Assembly (NCBI RefSeq): GCF_023646285.1
Contig: NZ_JAMOKX010000005.1
Span: forward strand, 121,201-185,200
DNA from: Helicobacter colisuis
GTDB taxonomy: Bacteria > Campylobacterota > Campylobacteria > Campylobacterales > Helicobacteraceae
DNA: 64,000 nucleotides
Reading direction: 5' to 3'
Positions 53,740-62,626 of this stretch are shown here, one piece after another (positions within the stretch are counted from its first letter, which is position 1; every line of letters begins with the position of its first letter). Both the position numbers and the translations under genes were made by a program. The notes beneath the pieces are model-generated. The model did not search any database and had not been told where the DNA came from. It worked only from the letters and a program-made list of their open reading frames with translations.

Positions 53740-54672
53740 ATGGAAATCACACCAGAGAGACTTTTTAATGCTAGAAGAAGATTTTTAAAATTAGGTGCTG
53801 GAAGTCTGGTAAGCACCTTATTAGCCGATAATCTCCTAGCAGCAGTGCTAAAGGAAGAAGGATTAGACTTCAAAAGAATGAGCAAAGAAGAAGCGTATGC
53901 GCTAAATGGTGAGCATTTGGAGCTTACCAAAGAAGAAATTGCAACTAGCTATAATAATTTTTATGAATTTGGATTCTCCAAAACAGATCCCAAAAATAGA
54001 GCACACTCTCTAAAAACTTCTCCTTGGGAGATTCAAATTGCAGGTGAGATTGAAAAGCCTTTTAGCATTTCTTATACTGATTTGCTAAAGCAGGTGCATT
54101 TGGTTGAGAGAGTGTATCGTTTCCGCTGTGTTGAAGCTTGGAGTATGGTTATCCCTTGGGTTGGCTTTGAGCTAAGAGAGCTAATAGAGCTTGCTAAACC
54201 AAATAGCGATGCCAAATACATGCGTTTTACAACACTTTATGATCCTAAGCAATTTCCTATGCAGGGAATTATACAGCTGCTTGATTTCCCTTACAAAGAA
54301 GTTTTGCGCCTTGATGAGGCGATGCACCCCTTAACGCTGCTAGCTGTTGGAATGTATCAAAAACCTCTACTTCCACAAAATGGAGCACCTCTGCGCTTAG
54401 TTGTGCCTTGGAAATATGGATATAAATCCATTAAAAGTATTCATAAAATTGAATTCTTAAAAGAAAAACCTATCTCTACTTGGGAAGAAGAAAACCCTAG
54501 AGAATATGGATTTTATGGTAATGTAGATCCTGAAGTCTCGCACCCTAGATGGTCGCAAAGCAGTGAGCGTGTCATTGGTAAAAGAGGACAGATTAAAACT
54601 CTCTATCTCAATGGTTATGCCAAAGAAGTGGAACACTTTTATCAAGGCTTAGATAGGGCAAAGCTTTATTAA
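53740..54672 (+). CDS. msrP: Protein-methionine-sulfoxide reductase, molybdopterin subunit
   Basis: This 310-residue periplasmic enzyme repairs oxidised methionine in envelope proteins. The twin-arginine signal is in NARRRFLKLGAGSL at residues 9-22. The Mo-ligand Cys lies in YRFRCVEAWSMVIPWVGF near 127, and VVPWKYGYKSIKSI near 226 is a family signature. The MPT-binding sulfite-oxidase fold covers most of the protein. It overlaps msrQ by one base, the usual msrPQ unit. Confidence 0.94.
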   Translation: MEITPERLFNARRRFLKLGAGSLVSTLLADNLLAAVLKEEGLDFKRMSKEEAYALNGEHLELTKEEIATSYNNFYEFGFSKTDPKNRAHSLKTSPWEIQIAGEIEKPFSISYTDLLKQVHLVERVYRFRCVEAWSMVIPWVGFELRELIELAKPNSDAKYMRFTTLYDPKQFPMQGIIQLLDFPYKEVLRLDEAMHPLTLLAVGMYQKPLLPQNGAPLRLVVPWKYGYKSIKSIHKIEFLKEKPISTWEEENPREYGFYGNVDPEVSHPRWSQSSERVIGKRGQIKTLYLNGYAKEVEHFYQGLDRAKLY

Positions 54673-55214
54673 TGCAAATCATCATTGAATCCATTGCACT
54701 TTTTGCTTTATTTTGCCTTGGTTCTTATGGAATCTTATCCATAGAGAATCAGATTTTTTATGGCATCTATTTTTCCTTTGAAGCCCTCTATCTCTACACT
54801 GGGTATTTTGCCTTTGCCTTGCTATTTGTTGGGCTTTGGTTGCCAAATCCCTATGGTAGATTACTTGGCTTACTAGCCTTTGTTGCTATGAGTTGGCATT
54901 TTCTTATTTTTGTTTATTTGGATTTTGGATTAAACATTAAATTAATACTCCAAAAGATTCTTGCAGAAAACTCTTTAATTTTGGGAGGCATTAGCTTTTT
55001 AACAAGCATATTTGTATTTTGTGCTTCTTTGGCAAATCTTTTTGGGCACTTTAAAATGTATTTTTGGGTCTATTTGATAATCTTGCTTGCGCTTTTACAT
55101 ATCCTTACTCAACAAAAGATTCTAAGCACCCTCCATTACTCACTACTTATTGCGACTTTATGTGCGCTTAGTCTTAAAATCTACAAACACATAAAAACGC
55201 CAAAAACCAATTAA
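54672..55214 (+). CDS. msrQ: Haem-binding membrane subunit MsrQ
   Basis: This 180-residue membrane protein has five to six helices of the ferric-reductase-like family. R-L-L-G-L-L-A-F followed by SWHFLIFVYLDFG near residue 75 and A-L-L-H-I-L near 137 supply haem-ligand His residues. It passes electrons from the quinone pool or flavin to MsrP. It is a little shorter than the E. coli protein. The overlap with msrP supports a two-component system. Confidence 0.87.
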   Translation: MQIIIESIALFALFCLGSYGILSIENQIFYGIYFSFEALYLYTGYFAFALLFVGLWLPNPYGRLLGLLAFVAMSWHFLIFVYLDFGLNIKLILQKILAENSLILGGISFLTSIFVFCASLANLFGHFKMYFWVYLIILLALLHILTQQKILSTLHYSLLIATLCALSLKIYKHIKTPKTN

Positions 55215-55233
55215 GTCTTGTTTTAATAACACG

Positions 55234-57147
55234 CTATAGCGCACACAGCCCTGCAACAACGGCAAAAATTTCACTCGCAGCCACTATAAACTCCGCGCTA
55301 TCTTTTGCTCCAGAGAGAATGGGGCAAATCTTTGCAAGTTTAAATTTACTAGTTCCTTTAGATTCTGTGCTGTCTTTTTCTTTTTGAGCTTCAACCTGCT
55401 TAGAATCCTCTTGAATGATTTTTAATATTTCATTAACTTCATCAGAGAATCCTTTGCCGCTAAAGTCCAAATAAATATTTTCCCTAGCACGCGTAAGAAG
55501 AACATAGGTTTTGCGATATAAGAGATCGGGTTCATATTTTTGTGTAATATTTAAAAAATCAACAAATCCATGAACCACGACATTTTGAGCTTCTAGTCCT
55601 TTAATTCCTTGAATAGTCATAATTTTTATATCTTTTCTTCCAATGGAATCTAAAATACTTTTTAACTCTTCAATATTTTTATTGCTAAAAGTCAAAAGAA
55701 TATTACTTTCATTATTAGGAAGATTTTTCAATAAATTTTTTAAATTATCATTTTCCTTATAATTGAAATTTTGCACCTTTATTTCGCCTGTTTCTAGGAC
55801 ACAATTAATATCGCTTGTGAAATTACTTTTCAAATAAAAAGACTTTTTATAGTATTCATTTAGCTTTTTGTCTTTATTGAGTATTTTAAAGGCACACACG
55901 GCAATATTTGATGGAGTTCTATAGACATTTTTAAGATTTTTAACGCGCCCTTGCATAGAAATTTTTTCAAATTTTGGGTGGTGAAAAACTTGCGCGATAT
56001 TCTCCATAGAATAAGAATAGAATCTTTGTGCTTCATCTATAAAGAAAATGCAATCTTTAATTTCTTCATATAAGATTCGCATAAAGCCCTCTGGCATATC
56101 TTGCGTTTCATCACACAGCATATAATCCACAGGATTTCTTTTAAGATAATTTTGCAGTTTTAACCTAAATTCTTTTAATGCTTCATCACTTTCAAAAATT
56201 TCATATTGCTTGGAGATAGGTGTGGCTTGAATCTCTTTTGTGCTTTGCGCCTTAATTCCCACTTTACTAAAATCAAAATCAATCTCCCTTAAAAAAGCCA
56301 TAATAGAAATAATTTTAATTTGCTTGGAATCATAATTTTCTCCAAAACTTGTTTTAATGGCATTTTCTAAGTTGTTATTAAAACACAAAATCAAAAAGTG
56401 CTCACTGCTATCTTTTTTCAATTGCTGCGCTACAAAATTAGTCAATATAATCGTTTTACCAGTTCCTGCAACACCGCGAATGATTCTAAAGCCATCTTTG
56501 TAGCCATTCATAATCCCTAGTTGTTTATGATCAAAAAAGACCACTTCATCTTTTGTAATTATCGGGATTATTTGATTGCTTTTGGAATCTTTGGCAGAAA
56601 CAAACAAAGAAGTAATTTTAAGAAAATCTTTTTTATTAGGCACATTGATGCTAGTGGATTTAAAAAAACGACCAAAAGATTCTTTATTTTGCAAATCTTC
56701 TTTAAAAAATGTTAAGGAACGCATAGTTGCATCATAAGGGTGTCGAGAAAAGAACTCTTCTGCATCGCTTTTAGAAATGGATGGAAAGATAACGCGCATC
56801 TCAACATTAATAGGAATAGGACAATCTCCAAAATTTTCTTTTAAAATAGACAAAATTAAATTTCTATATTTATTTGCCTGATCATAAGGGGAGTGTTTTT
56901 TAATCAATTCTAAAGAATCCCAGTTTTTTACTTCAACAACAAAAATCCCAAGAGTCGGATGCAACAAAAGCAAATCTATTTCAAAAATATTCTCGGCAAA
57001 TCCTAGTCTTGCTTTGGGAATAAGATAATAGTTTTCTCTATCACTTTTATCCCTTAGAAGTGAAGCAATAGAATCGCACACATAACTCTCACCCTGCTCT
57101 CCCTTAAAATATTTTGCCAAAACCTTAGAGAGATTTGAAAAAGCCAT
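55234..57147 (-). CDS. NERD nuclease-domain / superfamily 1 helicase fusion
   Basis: The protein has 637 residues from ATG 57147 (GAAGGA upstream; an in-frame codon at 57177 adds ten). Residues about 20-150 form a NERD domain with E-I-D-L-L-L-L-H and FVVEVKNWDSL, the D...E-x-K nuclease core. An ATPase/helicase follows: Walker A RGVAGTGKTIIL near 230, Walker B-like M-L-C-D-E-T-Q-D near 347, F-F-I-D-E-A-Q near 368, MTIQGIKGLEAQNVVVHG near 530 and L-L-T-R-A-R-E-N-I near 567. The C-terminal 25 residues are hydrophobic. It is on the opposite strand to its block. A phage-defence or DNA-repair role is inferred. Confidence 0.85.
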   Translation of the reverse strand: MAFSNLSKVLAKYFKGEQGESYVCDSIASLLRDKSDRENYYLIPKARLGFAENIFEIDLLLLHPTLGIFVVEVKNWDSLELIKKHSPYDQANKYRNLILSILKENFGDCPIPINVEMRVIFPSISKSDAEEFFSRHPYDATMRSLTFFKEDLQNKESFGRFFKSTSINVPNKKDFLKITSLFVSAKDSKSNQIIPIITKDEVVFFDHKQLGIMNGYKDGFRIIRGVAGTGKTIILTNFVAQQLKKDSSEHFLILCFNNNLENAIKTSFGENYDSKQIKIISIMAFLREIDFDFSKVGIKAQSTKEIQATPISKQYEIFESDEALKEFRLKLQNYLKRNPVDYMLCDETQDMPEGFMRILYEEIKDCIFFIDEAQRFYSYSMENIAQVFHHPKFEKISMQGRVKNLKNVYRTPSNIAVCAFKILNKDKKLNEYYKKSFYLKSNFTSDINCVLETGEIKVQNFNYKENDNLKNLLKNLPNNESNILLTFSNKNIEELKSILDSIGRKDIKIMTIQGIKGLEAQNVVVHGFVDFLNITQKYEPDLLYRKTYVLLTRARENIYLDFSGKGFSDEVNEILKIIQEDSKQVEAQKEKDSTESKGTSKFKLAKICPILSGAKDSAEFIVAASEIFAVVAGLCAL

Positions 57148-57299
57148 TTTAAATCCTTCATCAAAATTCAATACCACTTTAAAAGAACATATTCTATTCT
57201 ACTTGAAGCAATTATGCAAGACTCTAGCTAGAGTTTTATTTTATTTAAGTATGTTTTGGGTAGAATTCGCATAATTTTTTTATTTTTAGAAGGGAAAGT

Positions 57300-57638
57300 A
57301 TGAGTGGAATTTTATTAATCATCCAGTTTGTTTTAGCGGTTATTATTACCATTATAGTGCTTTTGCAAAAAAGCTCTAGCATCGGACTTGGAGCGTATAG
57401 TGGAAGCAATGAAAGCCTCTTTGGGGCAAAAGGTCCAGCAGGTTTTTTGGCTAAGACTACTTTTGTTCTTGGATTCTTATTTGTAGTAAATACAATCGCA
57501 TTGGGCTATTTCTATACCAAAGATTCTCAAAGTTCAATTCTTGATAATGTGGAAATTCCAGCTAATCCAACACCCACTACACCAGCAGTTCCTGTTGCAC
57601 CTGCTGCACCTCAATCAAACACCCAACCTAATCAATAA
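57300..57638 (+). CDS. secG: Preprotein translocase subunit SecG
   Basis: This 112-residue protein has two membrane helices (about 3-22 and 55-75) and the SecG core VLLQKSSSIGLGAYSG near residue 20 with L-F-G-A-K-G. It ends in a Pro/Ala/Thr-rich tail. SecG assists SecYE in export. It heads the secG-frr-pyrE run, an order shared with H. pylori as I recall it. Confidence 0.95.
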   Translation: MSGILLIIQFVLAVIITIIVLLQKSSSIGLGAYSGSNESLFGAKGPAGFLAKTTFVLGFLFVVNTIALGYFYTKDSQSSILDNVEIPANPTPTTPAVPVAPAAPQSNTQPNQ

Positions 57639-57647
57639 GGACACAAG

Positions 57648-58208
57648 ATGAGTTTGCAAGAGATTTACAATCACACACAAGAATCAATGAACAAAAGTAT
57701 TGAATCCATGAAAAAGGAATTTGGCACTTTAAGAAGCGGAAAGGTTTCTGTAGCCATTTTAGATCATATCCGCATTAGCTACTATGACACACCCACACCA
57801 CTCAATCAAGTTGGCTCTGTTATCGCTCAAGATGCTAGCACGATTGTCATCACGCCTTGGGAGAAAAATCTACTCAAAGACATTGAAAGGGCGATTCAAG
57901 AAGCCAATATCGGAGTAAATCCAAACAACGATGGCGAAACTATCAAACTCTTTTTCCCTCCAATGACTAGCGAACAAAGAAAGGAAATTGCCAAGGAAGC
58001 CAAAAATATTGGAGAAAAAGCCAAAATTGTAATTAGAAATATCCGCAAAGATTCTAATGACAAAGTCAAAAAGCTTGAAAAAGATAAAGTTGTCAGTGAA
58101 GATGAATCTAAAAAAGGGCAAGATGAAATCCAAAAACTAACTGATAACGCGGTTAAAAAAATCGATGAACTTGTCAAACACAAAGAAGAGGAATTGCTAA
58201 AAATCTAG
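57648..58208 (+). CDS. frr: Ribosome recycling factor
   Basis: This 186-residue protein has the two-domain RRF pattern: [17 protein letters not shown] at residues 25-41, [16 protein letters not shown] near 74 and [17 protein letters not shown] near 104. A long Lys/Glu-rich helical arm follows. It splits post-termination ribosomes with EF-G. It is 9 bases after secG and 12 before pyrE. Confidence 0.97.
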   Translation: MSLQEIYNHTQESMNKSIESMKKEFGTLRSGKVSVAILDHIRISYYDTPTPLNQVGSVIAQDASTIVITPWEKNLLKDIERAIQEANIGVNPNNDGETIKLFFPPMTSEQRKEIAKEAKNIGEKAKIVIRNIRKDSNDKVKKLEKDKVVSEDESKKGQDEIQKLTDNAVKKIDELVKHKEEELLKI

Positions 58209-58220
58209 TAAGGAGAAGCA

Positions 58221-58832
58221 ATGGATATTACTCAAATTTACAAAAATTCAAACGCACTTTTAGAGGGGCATTTTCTGCTTAGTAGTGGTAAGCACTCACC
58301 CTTTTATCTGCAGTCTGCTAAGGTTTTGGAAAATCCAAAAACCGCAGAAGAGTTAGCAAAAGCACTAGCAAAAATCATTCAAGAATCTAAAATAAAAATA
58401 GATTGCGTTTGCTCACCCGCACTTGGTGGGATTCTTGCTGGTTATGAGCTTGCAAGGGCTTTGGGGGTGCGATTTATTTTCACAGAACGCGTTAATGGAG
58501 TGATGACTCTAAGACGCGGTTTTGAAATCAAAAAAAATGAAAAGATTCTTGTTTGTGAAGACATTATTACCACCGGTGGTTCTGCTATGGAATCTGCCAA
58601 AGAAGTTGAAAGTCTTGGCGCTGAAATTGTTGGTTATGCTGCCCTTGCTAATCGAGGAATCTGCAACCGCTACCAAAGCCCAAATACCTTTGACTCTAAA
58701 GAATGCAAATTAGATTCTAATCTACCTCTCTTTGCCTTAGAAGATTTTGTATTTGAAACCTATGAGCCAAGTCAGTGTCCTTTGTGCCAACAGGGTAGCA
58801 AGGCAATTAAACCCGGAAGTCGTGGCAATTAG
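58221..58832 (+). CDS. pyrE: Orotate phosphoribosyltransferase
   Basis: This 203-residue PRTase of pyrimidine synthesis has the PRPP-binding loop [19 protein letters not shown] near residue 112. It also has the flexible-loop region with [10 protein letters not shown] and L-L-S-S-G-K-H-S-P near 23. The C-terminus contains C-P-L-C. Its length is usual for the group. Confidence 0.96.
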   Translation: MDITQIYKNSNALLEGHFLLSSGKHSPFYLQSAKVLENPKTAEELAKALAKIIQESKIKIDCVCSPALGGILAGYELARALGVRFIFTERVNGVMTLRRGFEIKKNEKILVCEDIITTGGSAMESAKEVESLGAEIVGYAALANRGICNRYQSPNTFDSKECKLDSNLPLFALEDFVFETYEPSQCPLCQQGSKAIKPGSRGN

Positions 58833-58847
58833 TCTCTAAGCTACCCT

Positions 58848-59318
58848 ATGTCAAAACGCTGGAGGAAGATAAAGAAACAAAACACCCCAAAAAATATCTC
58901 TTTACCTTTGCAAGAAGATTCTAATTACGCGACTTTTTGGGAGAGAGGCAAGGCTCAAGTGATTGATACTTTTATGATTTATTTGCCCCTTTTGTATTTC
59001 TTAACCTATGTTGTCATAGGGAGTGCGCAAGGATTCCGCGATTCAAATTGGGGTCCTTTTGTTGCGGTGTTAATTTATGGCTTGATTGTGGCTTTATTAA
59101 TGGCACTCAAAGGTCAAACTCCCGGTAAAAAAGCCTATGATTTATGGGTGAGGCGAGAAAATAATCAACCCATTACTTTCCTTTTTGCGCTTTTGCGATT
59201 CTTTCTTTTTTTAATCTCTGGAGTTACTATTATTGGCATTTTAATGCCATTGTGGAGAAAAGATAAAAGCACCTTGCACGATTTGCTACTCAAAACAAGA
59301 GTCTTTAAAAAAAGTTAA
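58848..59318 (+). CDS. RDD-family membrane protein
   Basis: This 156-residue protein has two or three membrane helices and the RDD family pattern: R-G-K-A-Q-V-I-D-T-F near residue 33 in place of the R-x-x-A-x-x-I-D motif. G-Q-T-P-G-K-K near 87 and K-D-K-S-T-L-H-D-L-L near 140 also fit. The basic N-terminus is cytosolic. An equivalent gene follows pyrE in H. pylori (recalled). Its function is unknown; some RDD proteins are ion antiporters. Confidence 0.85.
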   Translation: MSKRWRKIKKQNTPKNISLPLQEDSNYATFWERGKAQVIDTFMIYLPLLYFLTYVVIGSAQGFRDSNWGPFVAVLIYGLIVALLMALKGQTPGKKAYDLWVRRENNQPITFLFALLRFFLFLISGVTIIGILMPLWRKDKSTLHDLLLKTRVFKKS

Positions 59319-59380
59319 TTTTTTATTAAAATTATTTTTGGCATAATTATAGACTTTATAAATTTACAAGGGAGACATTT

Positions 59381-60061
59381 ATGAATTCCATTTTCACATT
59401 TGCGGGGTTGATTAATCATAATCACGACTTTATCATTGCATTCCATGTGGTGCTTGTAGCTATTATTGCGGTTATTTTAGCAAAACTTGCCACTTCAAGA
59501 ATGCAAGTTGTTCCAGGGACTATCCAAAATGTTTTTGAAGCTTTTTTGGGTGGTGTTATCTTTATGGCAAAAGATGTTATCGGCGAGGAAAAAGCACGAC
59601 AATATTTGCCTTTAACTGCTACTTTAGCGCTATTTGTTTTTCTAGCTAATGCAATTGGTATTATCCCAGGTTTTGAAGCACCTTCATCAAGCCTTAGTTT
59701 CACTCTTACGCTTGCATTAGTTGTGTTTGTTTATTACAATTTTGAAGGGATTCGCACTTTTGGAATCATTAAATATTTTGCACACTTTGCAGGACCAGTG
59801 AAAGCTCTTGCTCCCTTAATGTTCCCTATTGAAATTATCTCTCATTGTTCGAGAGTAGTTTCTCTTTCTTTCCGTCTTTTTGGAAATATCAAAGGGGATG
59901 ATATGTTCTTGCTTGTTATGCTTATGTTAGCTCCTTGGGTTGCTCCATTACCTGCTTTCTTGATTTTGACTTTTATGGCATTTTTACAAGCTTTCATTTT
60001 TATGATTCTAACTTATGTTTTTTTAGCCGGTGCAGTTTTAGCAAGTGAGGAAGCGCATTAA
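59381..60061 (+). CDS. atpB: F0F1 ATP synthase subunit a
   Basis: This 226-residue membrane subunit forms the proton half-channels next to the c ring. The essential Arg is in S-F-R-L-F-G-N near residue 165, and [10 protein letters not shown] near 88 is a family motif. AAGGGAG precedes the ATG. It is unlinked to other atp genes except that a ThiE-like gene overlaps its end by 17 bases. Confidence 0.96.
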   Translation: MNSIFTFAGLINHNHDFIIAFHVVLVAIIAVILAKLATSRMQVVPGTIQNVFEAFLGGVIFMAKDVIGEEKARQYLPLTATLALFVFLANAIGIIPGFEAPSSSLSFTLTLALVVFVYYNFEGIRTFGIIKYFAHFAGPVKALAPLMFPIEIISHCSRVVSLSFRLFGNIKGDDMFLLVMLMLAPWVAPLPAFLILTFMAFLQAFIFMILTYVFLAGAVLASEEAH

Positions 60062-60611
60062 AGCTTACCTCATCACCGATCCCAATCTCTACCCAAGCTC
60101 TCCCTTAAAATTTTATGATTTTTACAAAAATATCCTTGATTCTCACGCCATTTCCTTTGCTTGTTATCGCGACAAAGAATCCCCAAAGCCAAAACTCTTT
60201 GAAGTTTTTTTAAAACTCAATCAAAACTATCAAATCCCAAGCCTTTTAAATTCTCATTTTGAGATGGCTTTAGAATATGGCTTTGATGGATTGCATTGCA
60301 ATGGCAAACAAATACAACAAATCAGCGATGCCAAACAAAAGCTCCCTTTGGTTTTTTTTAGCGCACACAATGAGCAAGAGATAAGAGAGGCTGATTCCTA
60401 TGGGGCAGATGGAATTACCCTTAGTCCAATCTTTGCAACACCCAATAAAGGAAAACCGCTGGGAATTGATTTTTTAAAAACACTTAATCTTGATTGTTAT
60501 AAGGCGAAGATTTTTGCATTAGGAGGAATTATTAGCCAAAAAGAAATTTTGGAAATCTCTCAAATTCCTTTTTGTGGCTTTGCTTCTATTCGTTATTTTT
60601 TAAGCAGTTAA
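60045..60611 (+). CDS. Thiamine-phosphate-synthase-like (ThiE/TenI family) protein
   Basis: This 188-residue TIM-barrel protein starts [10 protein letters not shown] near residue 7, as ThiE does. It has G-F-D-G-L-H-C-N-G near 79, [15 protein letters not shown] near 130 (the ThiE S-P-I-F-x-T-x-T-K region) and A-L-G-G-I-I near 161 as phosphate loop. It starts with GTG at 60045 inside the end of atpB. The pyrimidine-binding residues differ from classical ThiE, so it may be a ThiE with altered substrate use or a TenI-like relative. Confidence 0.75.
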   Translation: MRKRIKAYLITDPNLYPSSPLKFYDFYKNILDSHAISFACYRDKESPKPKLFEVFLKLNQNYQIPSLLNSHFEMALEYGFDGLHCNGKQIQQISDAKQKLPLVFFSAHNEQEIREADSYGADGITLSPIFATPNKGKPLGIDFLKTLNLDCYKAKIFALGGIISQKEILEISQIPFCGFASIRYFLSS

Positions 60612-61669
60612 ATTTTAGTTGCAATGATACTTCCCATTTGCTCTGTTGTGCAAATTTCTTTTGCACCAAATTCTGCTATATCTTTAGTGCGATAGCCTTC
60701 TTTTAGCGCCAAATGAATCGCATTATCTATAGCATCAGCAGCCCTAATCTCACCCAAAGAATATCGTAAGAGCATACTAGCACTCGCTATTGTTGCAATT
60801 GGATTTGCAATCCCCATTCCTGCAATATCTGGCGCACTTCCGTGAATTGGCTCATAGATTGCTGCTTTAGCGCCAAGTGATGCAGAAGGTAAAAGCCCTA
60901 TAGATCCACTTAGCATACTCGCTTCATCGCTCAAAATATCTCCAAAAAGATTCCCTGTTAAAATCACATCAAATTGCTTAGGATTGCGGATAAGTTGCAT
61001 CGCTGCATTATCAACATACATATGGCTTAATTCTACATCGGGATATTCTTTTGCCACTTCACTCACCACTTCTCGCCACAACTGGCTAACATCAAGCACA
61101 TTTGCCTTATCCACAGAGCAAACTTTTTTATTTCTCTTTTGCGCGGCTTCAAAGGCAATATGAGCAATTCTCTTGACTTCATCAACACTATAGACCATTG
61201 TATTAAATCCGCGATCTTTATCACGCCCTTTTGGAGTGCCAAAGTAGATTCCACCAATCAATTCTCGCACCACCAAAATATCTACTCCACGCACCACTTC
61301 AGGCTTCAAAGTGCTTGCTTCGATAAGTTCATCATAAACTTTTGCAGGTCGGAAGTTTGCAAATACTTCCAAACTTTTGCGCAACCGCAATAAACCGCTC
61401 TCAGGGCGTAATTCTCTAGGCAAATTATCCCATTTTTCACCACCAATTGCTCCAAAAAGCGTGGCATCTGCCTTAAGACATCCTTCAATGGTTTCATCTG
61501 GCAAGGGGTTTTTTGTTAAATCATAAGCGATCCCGCCCATCAAATAATCTTCAAATTCCAAGCCAAATCCAAATTTCTCTGCAACAACCTTTAAAACCTT
61601 AAGGGCTTCATTAATGATTTCAGGACCAATTCCATCTCCCTTGATAACAGCAATTTTATAATTTTTCAA
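60608..61669 (-). CDS. leuB: 3-isopropylmalate dehydrogenase
   Basis: This product of 353 residues from the preferred start oxidises 3-isopropylmalate in leucine synthesis. It has [10 protein letters not shown] near residue 7, [10 protein letters not shown] near 130 with the catalytic Tyr, V-D-K-A-N-V-L near 183 with Lys, and [12 protein letters not shown] near 272. I take the TTG at 61669, which has AAAGGA upstream and matches family N-termini. The ATG at 61696 would lie within leuD. It overlaps nothing but follows leuD by one base. Confidence 0.95.
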   Translation of the reverse strand: MKNYKIAVIKGDGIGPEIINEALKVLKVVAEKFGFGLEFEDYLMGGIAYDLTKNPLPDETIEGCLKADATLFGAIGGEKWDNLPRELRPESGLLRLRKSLEVFANFRPAKVYDELIEASTLKPEVVRGVDILVVRELIGGIYFGTPKGRDKDRGFNTMVYSVDEVKRIAHIAFEAAQKRNKKVCSVDKANVLDVSQLWREVVSEVAKEYPDVELSHMYVDNAAMQLIRNPKQFDVILTGNLFGDILSDEASMLSGSIGLLPSASLGAKAAIYEPIHGSAPDIAGMGIANPIATIASASMLLRYSLGEIRAADAIDNAIHLALKEGYRTKDIAEFGAKEICTTEQMGSIIATKI

Positions 61670-61670
61670 T

Positions 61671-62156
61671 TTATTTTCCTTTTTGAGATTTTGCATATGG
61701 AATTAGCCCTCCTGCTTCTAAAAGCTCAAGCATAAAGGGTGGAATAGGAGTGAAGTGGTATTGTGTATTTTGAGTAATGTTTTTAATCACACCCCCTTGC
61801 AAATCAATTTCTAGCACATCCCCTTCACAAATAGAATCAGTTTCTTTAATTTCTAAAATCGGAAGCCCTGTATTAAAAGCATTGCGATAAAAGATTCTCG
61901 CATAGCTCTTAGCAATCACTGCGGCAATCCCCGCTGCTTTAATCGCCACAGGTGCGTGCTCCCTACTAGAACCACAGCCAAAATTCTCCCCTGCTACAAT
62001 AATATCTCCCTTGCTAATTAAACTTACAAAATCCGCCCTTGCATCCTCCATTAAATGTGATGCTAAAACTTTCTCATCGCTAGTGTTTAAATAACGCGCT
62101 GCAATGATTAAATCTGTGTCTATATTATCTCCAAACTTCCAAGCCTTGCCTTGCAT
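61671..62156 (-). CDS. leuD: 3-isopropylmalate dehydratase small subunit
   Basis: This 161-residue swivelling-domain subunit has the signature [13 protein letters not shown] near residue 57 and [16 protein letters not shown] at residues 7-22. It needs the iron-sulfur large subunit LeuC, but no leuC is present anywhere in this window. It lies between orf72 and leuB on the minus strand. Confidence 0.95.
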   Translation of the reverse strand: MQGKAWKFGDNIDTDLIIAARYLNTSDEKVLASHLMEDARADFVSLISKGDIIVAGENFGCGSSREHAPVAIKAAGIAAVIAKSYARIFYRNAFNTGLPILEIKETDSICEGDVLEIDLQGGVIKNITQNTQYHFTPIPPFMLELLEAGGLIPYAKSQKGK

Positions 62157-62165
62157 CTTTTCCCC

Positions 62166-62384
62166 TTAATCTTCATAAACTTCTAATTTTGTGCCATTCC
62201 AATACCAATCTTTGCTATAAAGCTTCTTTTTAAACTCAGGAGGAACTTTCAAAAAGAAAACTCTCTGTGGCTCTACATCTGCGCTTAACAATGAATGTTC
62301 AATGCCTAAAATTAAATTTTCTGCACTAGCAATTTTACAATGTTCCACCAAAATTTCTTGACTATCTTGTGAAATAATTGTCAT
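62166..62384 (-). CDS. Small conserved-looking protein upstream of leuD
   Basis: This 72-residue acidic protein contains S-A-E-N-L-I-L-G-I-E-H-S near residue 19, V-F-F-L-K-V-P-P-E-F near 43 and D-W-Y-W-N-G-T near 58. No domain is recognised. It sits 9 bases before leuD and has an AAGGATAAGCG site plus its own extended -10 promoter, so it is the first gene of the orf72-leuD-leuB operon. It occupies the place where leuC would be expected but bears no resemblance to it. Confidence 0.65.
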   Translation of the reverse strand: MTIISQDSQEILVEHCKIASAENLILGIEHSLLSADVEPQRVFFLKVPPEFKKKLYSKDWYWNGTKLEVYED

Positions 62385-62422
62385 CGCTTATCCTTGTATT
62401 TTAGCATTTTAAAAAGCCCATT

Positions 62423-62428
62423 ATTATA
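62423..62428 (-). promoter_or_regulatory. Extended -10 promoter of the orf72-leuD-leuB operon
   Basis: On the minus strand TG-C-TATAAT lies 39 bases before the orf72 ATG, giving a leader of about 32 bases. That leader is too short for a Leu-peptide attenuator of the kind seen before leuA. Confidence 0.55.
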
Positions 62429-62577
62429 GCATAGTTTCCTAAACTCTAAGCTTCTATTCTTTGGAATTCTCTCTTAAATTATTGTCATACCACTAAATTC
62501 AAATTTTCTAAAAAAGTTACAAAAGCACCAAATAATCCTTATTATCTTTAATAAAATCATATTTAAGCAAAAAATAA

Positions 62578-62589
62578 GGGGGGGGGGGG
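62578..62589 (+). repeat. Poly-G tract (12 G) upstream of the autotransporter-like gene
   Basis: Twelve consecutive G lie 37 bases before the ATG at 62627, in non-coding DNA. Its position relative to promoter elements is consistent with length-dependent change in transcription or leader folding. No clear -10 or -35 box could be fixed on either side. Confidence 0.88.
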
Positions 62590-62626
62590 CAAAATAAATA
62601 CTTTATTTAATTTTTAAGGAGTAAGA

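Noticed and set aside
62385..62577. A hidden gene or leader peptide between orf72 and the autotransporter
   Set aside because: No ORF with a ribosome site and no Leu-rich peptide was found; the stretch holds only the orf72 promoter and AT-rich spacer.
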